Shown here: piece by piece, positions 35,345 through 45,100 of the stretch
Layout of the letters: every line of letters starts with the position of its first letter
How positions within the stretch are numbered: the stretch's first letter is position 1
DNA from: Anaeramoeba flamelloides
Lineage: Eukaryota > Metamonada > Anaeramoebidae
Direction: 5' to 3'
Assembly (NCBI GenBank): GCA_027625915.1
Contig: JANTQA010000047.1
Coordinates: 10,292,001 to 10,356,000 of the forward strand
DNA length: 64,000 bases
The notes under the pieces: generated by a model
Database searches by the model: none
Told to the model about the DNA's origin: nothing
The model's input: only the letters and a program-made list of their open reading frames with translations
Made by a program: the position numbers and the translations under genes

Positions 35345-38108
35345 GACATTAAAAAAAAAAACCACTCACTTGTCCTTACTTACTTCCTTCCTTTCTTTAT
35401 ATATTATATATGTATCTATTTATATGTAAATCATTTATTATTATTATCAATAATCAACATCACAATTAAATATTAATGTACAAATACTTTTGTAGGAGGA
35501 TCTAAAAAAAGTGATTATTCAAAAATATAAAGAAATTTTGCAAATCTATATGAAAAAAAAAAATCAAATTCTCAAAATTGAAGGGATTATGAAGTATACA
35601 AAATTTTTATTTAATCAGAATGATCAAGAATGTAAAAAGCTTGGACTTGAAGCATTATCTAAGTGCTTATTAAATTTACCAGAATTGAAAGTTGAAGAAC
35701 AAATTTTATTATATACAAATTTAGCATCATTATATGAAATGATTGGATTTAAAAGAAAAGTATCTTTTTTTCTCTGGAAAACTGCATACCTCTATAAAAA
35801 AAATCAAAATTATCAATTGTTTCATAATTTTTTATTATGTTCCTGTCGTACTTTCAACTTGGAGATGTTATTAACAAATTTAAATAATCAAGGCAAATGT
35901 AAGAAGAAAAGTTTTATCAAAAAAAAAGAATATCTGGAAATTATTACTGAAGAAGACATAAAGCCAACCGATTGGACAAATTTAAAGGTTTCGATTTTAT
36001 TTGATTTAATCGAAGCTTCTCATAAAAATAATGAATATTTAAATTTTATTTATTATATTTTATATTTACTTCAATATTTCAGAGAATTTTTTTCAGTTAA
36101 ATTACAAAATAATTTAATGGCATCATTAATACAGGCAAGTGAACAATTACCGTTAAAGACCAAAATTAATTATGTAAAATTCCCCACTATAGTGGAAGTG
36201 GATTTGGTACCATTATCAAAAGATGTTGTGCCTAATAAATTAAAAAATGATGATCAAACAAATGATGTATTTATTTTCAGTCCATTTAGTAAAAAGAAAT
36301 CCAAGATACCACAAACAATAATTTACCCATGGACAAAGACTCAAAATATAAATGTCAGTGTAATTTTTTCAAATCCCTTTGAATTTGAAATTAAAATAGA
36401 TCGTTTATCATTTAAAACAACAAGTAAATCGTTCAATAGTTTCCCAATGTCTTTAATAATACCACCAAGAACAAAAAAATTCAAATGTATTTTATCTGGC
36501 AAGGCTAAAAAAATTGATGACCTTTTTGAAATCTCAAAAATCATTATTGAAATATCCCATTTAAAAATCCAGCACCCAGTGAAATTACTTAAAAAAATTC
36601 AAATAGTGGAATCATTGCCGCTTTTAAAAATCACTCGTATTGGGCAGCCAATTATTAATTCTTACGAGGGGGAATATGTTGAAAGACAATTGATTTTTGA
36701 AAATATAGGTTTGGAACCAATTACAAAAATCTTTATAGATGTCGAAGAAAAGTATCGAAAGCAAAATGTGCCAGATTATAACACGCTTTATAATAAATAT
36801 TATGTTCCCAAAATATTGGAATGGAATAATAAAATAATCCAATTAAAATTGCCTTTAAACGCCGGTGAAAGTTTCATTTTGCCACTGAAATGGTGCACAA
36901 AGCTGGAAATAAAAAAATGTACTTTAGTAATTAAATATTATGGAAAGGATTCCCAGAATGTTAACCAATGCAAATTGGTTGAGCCAAAGAAAAAAGCAAA
37001 TAATTTTTTTAGAATTTGTAAAATTCCTTATCATATAAATTGCATTTCTGGAATATCTTTTAAATGTTTATCGGTTATAAAGCCAAGCTCGTCAATACTT
37101 TTAAAAAGATATAATGTTAATAATAATTTTCAGACTTATTTGATTATTTTAGAATTAAAAAATTATTCCAAAATCCCATTTATTATTAGTACTAAAATTT
37201 TAAAGCAAAAAATAATTTCTTCCAATGAGAAGTTTAATGATCATAAATCCGGTTCCACTGATTCGTTGGATTCAGTGAAAAAATCTAATTCGATAAATAA
37301 TTATAATTTTAATGAAGAAAATTCCATTGGCAAGTCAAAAACTAAAATTAATAAATCTAATAAAAAACCCAAAAAAATAATAATTAACGAATTTCATAAC
37401 ACGATACAACTCGAGCAACTTGAGGAAAAAAGATTGTTTTTACCAATACAAAATCTATGTGTACCAAAAGGATATCTTTCATTGATACCCTACGATGAGT
37501 GTATTGAGGACTTTATCCAAAGAGAACATTGGATCCCAGAAAATCAACAGGTGAAAAGATTAGCACAAATTGTAAGTTTGAAATCCCTATTGTTAGAAAG
37601 AATTTCAATCAATTGGAAAACTGAAAATGGCAGAAAGGGTGCAGTGTTTTTCCATACTTTCCAAATAACAAAAAATGATTTCCAATTATTGGAAGGATCA
37701 CAACTCTATTTAAAATTTGTTACACGTCCAAAATATTCCTTACATGAATTGCAATTAATAACATTAAAAATACATAACCAAACAAATGAAAAAATTTCAA
37801 CTAATTTGCAAATTCAAATTTCTTATAATGGAAATATCATTAACCAAAATATCCTAAATAATCATCCCCAAAATTTAAAAAAGAATGAGAAAGAAATAAA
37901 TAATAAAAATAATGACAATGAAAATAAAATATTTTGGATGGGTTATTTATCAAAATCAAACATTATAATTGATTCAAATCTAATTTTCACTCATAAATTC
38001 CATGTTTCTTTTCTTGAAAGAGGTAAATATGAATTCAAAGCTATTTGTAAAAATACTCGTTCAAATAAACAATTTGAGGTTTTTGAAAATTTAATAGTAG
38101 AAGTTTAA
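27254..38108 (+). CDS. TRAPPII complex subunit Trs120/TRAPPC9
   Basis: Three exons (27254-27452, 27708-28543, 35496-38108) give 1215 residues, close to the yeast Trs120 length. Phases agree at both junctions (SKGSKN and QNPEDLKK). Family features: an N-terminal block with IVPVG; HKFIKGVIGIADAQ near residue 125, matching the conserved GLIGI segment; IINSYEGEYVERQ, matching the family's LYEGE motif before an Ig-like region; and a C-terminal RISINWKTENGRKGAV matching the Trs120 GR-G motif. TRAPPII is the GEF for Rab11/Ypt31-type GTPases at the late Golgi; Trs120 is a structural arm of that complex. Oddities are a Lys-Asn/Lys-Ser low-complexity insert (about residues 170-215, encoded at 28014-28150) and a 6.95 kb intron in an otherwise compact coding region. 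Confidence 0.85.
28014..28150 (+). repeat. AAC/AAG repeat encoding Lys-Asn/Lys-Ser tract
   Basis: Imperfect trinucleotide-pair repeat (AAGAAC, AAGAGC) in frame in exon 2 of the TRAPPC9 gene. It encodes alternating Lys with Asn or Ser. Other Trs120 proteins do not need such a tract, so it is probably a flexible, length-variable insert. Frames read on the other strand here are shadows. Confidence 0.8.
28725..28945. mobile_element. Foldback element in TRAPPC9 intron
   Basis: Arms of about 30 bp: CAAAATTTTCATTCAGC... at 28749-28777, and its complement ending GCTGAATGAAAATTTTG at 28896-28922. Weaker pairing continues outward for another 15-20 bases. The loop is about 120 bp. It has no coding content and probably is a MITE. 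Confidence 0.6.
29637..29765. mobile_element. Foldback element with about 50-bp arms
   Basis: The left arm has GGGAAATATCTCTAATA, then GAATGAATCTTGAAAGATA. The right arm has the complementary TCTTGAAAGATTCATTA, then TTAAAGATATTTC. The arms pair over about 50 bp with some mismatches around a short centre rich in G and C. No related copy was found in this window. Confidence 0.6.
32683..33788 (-). mobile_element. 5'-truncated LINE with perfect target duplication
   Basis: A 1.1 kb non-LTR retrotransposon on the minus strand. A 16-bp direct repeat, AAAATTTAGATCTATT, flanks it at 32666-32681 and 33789-33804. It begins within the reverse transcriptase catalytic motif (DDLILIMKG), followed by a typical palm/thumb segment (NPHNKKTKYKK, YLGIWLE). 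A zinc-knuckle region (CDLCKEKLN, then DFDHFF) and SLEIRAHRRKAIFSLQK follow, and it ends in a poly(A) tail (the T run from 32683). The frame is interrupted at least twice: near 33315-33355, and after the CxxC...H motif near 32920. It therefore cannot encode an active protein. It lies antisense in the TRAPPC9 intron. Confidence 0.82.
34653..34676. repeat. Perfect 10-bp hairpin
   Basis: GATTAGATGA, a four-base loop (GGTT), and TCATCTAATC form a perfect stem inside the TRAPPC9 intron. It may be part of an old foldback element or chance. Confidence 0.5.
35317..35343. repeat. AT dinucleotide microsatellite
   Basis: About 13 units of TA/AT shortly before the acceptor of TRAPPC9 intron 2. Open frames read through it are artefacts of the repeat. 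Confidence 0.9.
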
Positions 38109-38400
38109 ATAAATCGCTATACTTATTGGATTTTTATTTATTTTTACATATTTATTTATTTATTTTGTATGTGTCTATGAGTGTATGTGTGGGGTGGTGT
38201 TATAATTAATATAATTTTATTTCAAAATGAAATAATAATAATAAATGGATGATAATAATAGTGGTTTTGAGTAAATAAAATGCATTTTGTTTTAATGGTT
38301 CATTCTAATTTCTTTAAATATAATTATTATAATTTTTAAATTTAACAAAGTAATATATTTCAAAAAATAATAATAATTTTTATTTGAATGTTAAAGAACA

Positions 38401-39108
38401 TAAACTATTTTTCAGTCAAAGGGGCCCAGTTGTAATGGTATAATACATGTGTTTAAAGGGTTTGCATGGATATTAGAAGAAAAATTTTATTTTGGAAATT
38501 TTCAAAATTGAAATCATTTTTTCACATTTTTGCACATTTTTGTTTTTTTTTTTCGATTTTTTTTTTAAAAACCTAATTCAGTTGCAAAAAATTTTTTTAT
38601 TGCAAGATCAATAGTCACTTGGTAAAAATGTGTTATTCTAATGTCATTGAAACCATGTAAAGATTGTTGAGAAATCTATTGATTTCTATAGCAATTCAAT
38701 TCGATCTTTGATCTTGATATTTGTTTAATAAATGTGAAAAATTTTGACTTCATTTTCATTTCCTTTTTCAAATAGAGAACACAAATACCAACAAACTTCG
38801 TTTGTGGGCTTGATTTCTAAAAGAAAAGTATGGAAAATGAAGTAAAAAATGTTTCATATTTATTATTCAAATACCAGTAGAAGTTCAAAACGAACATCGT
38901 TGTTTTTCTCAATAGGTGGCCCTAAAAATTTGAGTTTTTCAATTTATAAGAAAATCTATTTGTTAATTAGTTTTCTTTCAGACGTGTATCAAAAATTCTT
39001 TGATGTGTATTATTCTGTTTATTTCTTATTTGTTCTTCAAAGTTCAATTATATAAAATAATTGATATTTGAAAAATAGGTTGGGCACCTTTGACTGAAAT
39101 AGAGTTTA
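38401..39108 (+). mobile_element. R5 inverted-repeat element, copy A
   Basis: About 708 bp with inverted termini: left TAAACTATTTTTCAGTCAAA then GGGGCCCA, right TGGGCACCTTTGACTGAAAT. It matches 11018-11555 in opposite orientation through most of its length. It is longer because a foldback segment of R6 type (about 38736-38872) sits inside it. On the plus strand near 38985-39045 it reads FDVYYSVYFLFVLQS, against FDVYHSLLIFLFVLQ in the other copy. Confidence 0.65.
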
Positions 39109-41234
39109 TTATTGTTAAATTTTTTCTTTTTATTTAATTTTAAACTAATAATAATCCAATTTAATTTTAATTCAAAAAAAATAATACAATTTCAATAATT
39201 TTAAAAAAAATGAATAAAAATTTTACGACAACTATTCAATCTTTTTATTCAAAAAAAAAATCAGGTTTTTTTCTTTTTCATTGTTGGTATAAAAGATATT
39301 TCCAAAACAATTAGGAATTTGTTTTTCAACATTTCAAAAAATAGTCTCTTAGAACCATTAATATCCAAATTATAATGGAAATAAAATAATTAATTTGAAT
39401 TATTATGGAAGGATTATTCTATATAGAATTTATAAACGATTATCTTTGAAAGAAAAATTTATAATTAAGAATTGTATAGTTACCTACAATAAAAAAATAG
39501 CTTTAAAAAATTTTGTACATTTAAAAATTTTTATTGATAATTGTGATTTTATTATTTTTCATCAAAATTTTGTCAAAAAAAAAAAAATGAAGATTTTGTC
39601 TAGATATTAAGAACTTCTTAGTTTTAATTATTAAAACACATCAAACTTTACTGGAAATGTTTTTGGTCATTTAAAACCCAAAATGGTCTAAAATATTTGA
39701 ATAAATAATATATTCGTTATAAAAGATAATTTGGCATCACATAGAAATATTATTTTATCTATTGATTAAAATTCACTAGTAATATTTATATATTTGATTT
39801 TTAATAATTTAAAAAAAAAAAAAAAATATAAATTAAAATTTAAAAAAGAATGATATTTGTTTTTTTATTACAAAATTAGAAATTTTTTTTCAAAACTTTA
39901 TTTTTTATAAATTTAAATGTTTTTGTCAATAGTTCGAGTCAGATTAATAATTGATGTTTTTTTTTTTTTTTTTTACTATTTTTTGATTTTTGACTTTTTA
40001 AAATCCAGACATCAAATAAACAATATTATTGAAAAAGAGGGCATAGATCAAAAATAATTTTCCAAGCTCTGGATTAATTCAGATTGAAAAACTCAATTTT
40101 CATAAAGATTTTTTTCAAATTTTTACAAATAACTAAATTTAAAAAAAAAAATTTCTGGTTTCGAAGATTGTTTTATTATCTTTGAATAATATTTTGTGGT
40201 TTTTTTATATTTTTTTTAGAAAATTTACAGGTTGATTACTTTGTCTATTAACAAATTTTTATCAATTTATTTCAATGTATTACATAGATTATTTGACAAT
40301 TTTTTTTTTTTTCTTTTTTTTAAAAAAGTATCTTGTATTGCTTAAATTTAATTTTTAGAAAATCATTTAGATTAAACTTTTGAATATGACCTAAATTAAT
40401 GAATTTCATATTTCTATTAATTAAATATTTATTGAAATTTTATCTGAAGAAAAAAAAATGAAAATTTCTCATTTATATATTTTTTTTATTTACTTGTTTT
40501 ATAATAAAATCAACTATTTTGCTCGATTGATATTTATCAATAAACCAATTTATTGAGTCTTTTATTTACTATTATTGTAATAAAATTTCTTATTTAAAAA
40601 TAAAAAATAATTTAAATCTCGAAAAAAAAATTGTAAAACAGAATAAATATTTTTTTTTCGAATATCAAAAAAAAAAATACAATAACCTAATTGCTTTAGC
40701 TTTGAACTATTTGGACTTTTGTTTTTTGTTTTAAATCTGGATTAAAGACAAATAAAATATTAAATATATTATCACATCGTAATATAATTTTCAATATTTT
40801 AATGATAAAATTGATGAAATTTTGGGTCAATCCAGAGTAGTAGGGGATGTTAAAACATTAATACATTGTTACTTAAACACTCATTAATATTAAGTTTTGA
40901 ACAAAGCAAAAACTTTAAAAAAATAAATTGGGTTTTAAAATTCTTATGATGGCTGTGTAAATTTTTGACGGTCTTTGAATTAGGGTAACTAAATTTTGTC
41001 ACTTCAAAATTCTCTCTTTACTAAACTCAGTGTCCAACTCTTAGTTCTTAACAATGAATCCGAATTTATAAAAAAATGAGAATTTTTTTTTTGAATATTT
41101 TTGATTTTGAATGTATACAAATTTTCGGTAATGGTAAACAATTTAAAAGTGATATTGCAGGAGAATTTATACTTATTTATTAAACTTCTAGGAATGTAAA
41201 GAAATGTCACAGATATCTCATATACCAATTCTTT

Positions 41235-41795
41235 TTGAACAAAACGGACAGATTGAAATTCATAAAAATTTTCAATTTTTCACTTATTGGGATTACAACC
41301 AAAATTTAAGTGTGAAAATCATAGATTTCATGGATTATACATGGAAAGGCATACGTAAATTATTTTTGTGTTTAAAAAGTAAAAGCATAAATTGTAAAGA
41401 AAAAAAGGAAAAAAAGAAAAAGAAATTTAATTAAAAGTTTAAAACGGGTTTATAAGTAGCATTTCAGAAAAAATCAAACAAATGAAAAAACTAATTCTAT
41501 CTTTAATTAAGAACTCCCAAATTCACAGCCACAATACTTTAAATTAATTTAATTTAATTTGATAATTGATAACGAATGTTCATTTGGGATTCATTGTTTA
41601 ATTTGTTTCATTTCTTTTTTTTCTATAATCTAGTTTTTTTTTAGCCCTTTAGTTATTTTTTTTAGACTTAACTTTTTTTTTTTTCATCTTCAAGATCCAA
41701 AACTGTTCGTTCATTATCTTAGTATAAGTAAGTATCCACTTGATCTTTTTCTTTTTTAATTCTTCTTCCCAATATAAAGAGATTCAGCCAGGTCA
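41235..41795 (+). repeat. R7 dispersed repeat, copy 2
   Basis: Matches 8195-8765 in reverse orientation, including GAAAATCATAGATT, CTATCTTTAATTAA, CACAGCCACAATAC and CTTCTTCCCAATATAAAGA. It ends about 320 bp downstream of the bZIP gene's stop codon. Read on the minus strand it conserves LYWEEEL seen in copy 1. No terminal repeats were recognised. Confidence 0.6.
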
Positions 41796-42115
41796 AAAAT
41801 GAAAAAAAATAAATAAAAAATTATTAGTTATGTTTATTGATTTATAATTTTTGAGTTTTAATATAAAAAAACAAGTTGATAATTGTAAACAGATTTTTTT
41901 CAGCAACTTACAAAAAAAAATGTTTTATATTTATCATAAAGGAAAGCATCAATTAGATTTGTTAATAAATAATTAATAGCCAGAAATGTAATATAGTAAA
42001 AATAAAAATATAAAGAAAGAAAAGAATGAAAGACAAAAGATAAACATTAGTGTATATCAAAATAATATTTTAAATTTACTTTTTTAAATTTTTATTTATT
42101 TATTTGGATGAGCCT

Positions 42116-45100
42116 TTATAACGGCCTTTGTATCTCTTTAAGATATTTTTGATTTGAATAGTGATCTTGTTGATGATCATCAATGTTATGATCTTGGGCT
42201 TGATTATTTGAATAATGCGGATCATCTAATTTCGTTTCAATTTCCTCCACATCGTCTGTTTCTTGATCACTAATTTCTTCTATTGAAAATAATCCCGTAT
42301 CAGCAAATTTGTCTCTCGACATTTGCTTATCGTAAGCGCCACCTTTCAAGCTGCGTGTTACATCTGCATCATTTGAAAAGAATGGGATTGAAGTGCTTTT
42401 GGAACTTCCAAACATCATTTCATTTCCAAAGACTAAGGTTATTGCCAATATCACCATCATCATAACAAATCCAGTTCGATTATTTGTGTTTTTAACCAAT
42501 GTGTTTTTAATATTTGCCCATTGCTCATCAATAAATCCTGTTTCTGGCAGCCCCATCTCAATTGTAGGTTGATCCTTCTTTTCAGGAATCGATCCCAGAC
42601 TATGAATCGTGTTTTTGATTGAGCCAATAACCTTTTTTGTGACTTTTTGTTCTGGGTTTTGGCTTTTTTTGATTTTTGTTAATTGCTTTTTTAGCCTTAA
42701 TTCGCGTTTCTAATGTGTATTGAAGATTTTTGTTAAAAGTTTAAATAAAAAGGAAAAAAAAATAAATTAAATAAATATATTTAATAAAAGTTTATCATTT
42801 GTCTTTTTTTTTTAAAAAAAAAAGTTCCAGAATTAATAACAAATTTTAATTATTTTTTTTGTTTTAGTTTTAACAATTCATTATTAAATGGTTTTTATTC
42901 ATTTTTTTTTGTTTGTTTGTTTGTTTCTTTATGATTAGTATTGTTATTTGATTTTGAATTCAGCAATTAATTTTCTTTTAATTTTCTTTATGATTTAATG
43001 TTATTATTTTTCAAATAAATAAAAATTGTAGCAATTTTAAATGGAAAGTCGCTTAAAAAAAGCCCAGAAAATGGCCTTTTGGGGTTTATCAGCTGTTTTC
43101 GGGATATTTTTGAAAGGTTTTTTCTCAGAGTGATTTAAAAGGACTCTCAAATATATTGAAATTATTGATAAATTCATAATAATTTGGTATTTTTTTACCA
43201 AACCATTTATGAAATCCATTTGAACATTTAAATTGTAAATTCAATTGAAACCCATGAAAGTTGTGGAGTTGGTATCATAATTATAGATTTAAAAAATGAA
43301 AAAAGGGAATTATATTGGTGTAAATATCCCATTTTTTTAACTTTAGCCCGTTACTAAAATTTAACGAAACTATTTTTTTTTTAAACTTAGTTATTTGAAT
43401 ATCAGAATCAACATATGTGACTTGGTTCGGCTTTAAATTGATTTTTGAGTTTAGATCTTGAGCATGAAAAAATTTTTTCAAAAAAAAATTAAATATTTTC
43501 TAATTTTTTTACTTTTTGATAACCTCACTTATAATATACACTATTGGTTAATAAAAGATCTTTGATCAAAAATTAATTTTTAGAGATATTTAACAATTTT
43601 AGTTGAAAAAATCCAATTTTCCAGGTTCTATTGAATTTTTTTTCAATTTAATAGTAAAAAATTTGAATATTTTATTTTCACAGTTAAGGGGTTATAATCA
43701 TATATTTTAAAAGTATTTTAAATTTAATAAATATCTTTCCAATGGATAATCAATTATTTTGACTATTAAAGAATTGTTTATTGATATAAATTGAAAAAAA
43801 TATTTTTTTTTTGATTTTTCCTAGGTTTTTTTCAATTCAAAAGAATTGAGGAGAGTTTTTGATTTTTTTTTTTACTTTCTAAAATTCTGGAAAACTTAGG
43901 CACTCGACGGCACTTAAGGGATACTTTTCGTTATGGTTTTTTTCTTTTTGTAATAAACCGAAAATTTAAATAAATTTTCTGTTTATTTCAAAAAGTAAAA
44001 AAAAACGCCGTTCGCTGTTCCAGAATTTGAAAGAATTGAGTAAAATCTTAGATTTTTCTCTATTCTTTTGAATTTTGGAAAAGCTAGGCACTATACGGTA
44101 CCTGATGGACAGTTTCGTTAGTTTTTTTTTAATTTTTGAAATAAACAGAAAATTTATTTAAATTTTCGGTTTATTACAAAAGGAAAAAAAACCGCCTTTA
44201 GCTTTTCCAGAATTTAAAAGAATTGAGCAAAATCAAAGATTTTTCTCAATTCTTTTAAATTCTGGAAAAGCTAGGCACTCCACGGTACTTGACGGACACA
44301 GAATATTTATCATCAGTTATTTTTTTTCTGTATTTGAGTTTTTTTAGAAGAGTAGAGTGTTTTCAAAACTATTAGTTATTATCTATTCAAAAAAATATCC
44401 TAAAGTTGAATTTAAGGGAGTAGCTACACCATAAGACATGATAAAAATTTGAGAGAGAAAAGATAAGAACATTTTATTTTAGTAGCGTGTGATCGTAGAT
44501 TCTCTAAAAATTTTTTTAAAAAAATTATTTGTTATTTTAATTTTAGTAATGTTCAACAATAAAAAAATTGAGATTATATTGATAAAATAGTTTTTTTTTT
44601 TTTATTATTTTTTTATTAAAATAAACTTAATTCCATTAATTTGGACACAGTTTAAACAGTTGGGAAATAAACAATAACATGATTTACATCCAATTGGAAA
44701 TTAATTTTAATTCAACAAACTATTTCATTTTTTGTCTTTTTTGTTTTTGTTTTCATTTTCTTTTTTTCAGTTACTTAATCTGTTTCGTAGGATCTGAAAA
44801 TTTTTTATAGATGGTTGATAGATGGTTACAGTTGAGTTTCTTAAATTGAAAAATTCACATACAACCGGTGCATGGTATCTTATCATTTGATCGATCAACC
44901 ATTGTTGGTGTAATTTTAACAAATCTACCTATATATTTTTTGTTCAAACTCTTTCATTTCAGCTCGTTTCCTTATTTTGGACACACTTGTTTTGATTTTT
45001 TATTTAATATTGTTTTTTTATATTGGGTGAAAACGATTACTTAAAAAACCATTAATACTATGTTACTTAAATATAGTTTTATATTACGTTTGGAAAAATA

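Larger units (their letters stand above)
28544..35495 (+). other. Intron 2 of the TRAPPC9 gene (6.95 kb)
   Basis: The donor is CCT|GTAAGA and the acceptor CTTTTGTAG|GAG. Joining them restores the frame without extra residues (ELYQNPEDLKK). The intron contains a foldback at 28725-28945, a second foldback at 29637-29765, a LINE fragment with target duplication (32666-33804), a small hairpin at 34653-34676 and an AT microsatellite at 35317-35343. Remaining parts (29.8-32.6 and 33.9-35.3 kb) show only AT-rich sequence with no supported gene. Confidence 0.85.
38109..42115. other. Intergenic region
   Basis: Between the convergent ends of the TRAPPC9 gene (plus) and the bZIP gene (minus). It holds an R5 element (38401-39108) and an R7 repeat (about 41235-41795). 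The rest is AT-rich with long T and A runs. Open frames at 39395-39610 and 41004-41434 are short and partly inside repeats, so they are not supported as genes. Confidence 0.55.

Noticed and set aside
35255-35476. 73-residue frame before TRAPPC9 exon 3
   Set aside because: It runs through the AT microsatellite and ends before the acceptor, out of the coding context.
39935-39955. GTTCGAGTC as a tRNA B box
   Set aside because: The surroundings are almost pure A/T, with no A box or cloverleaf stems.
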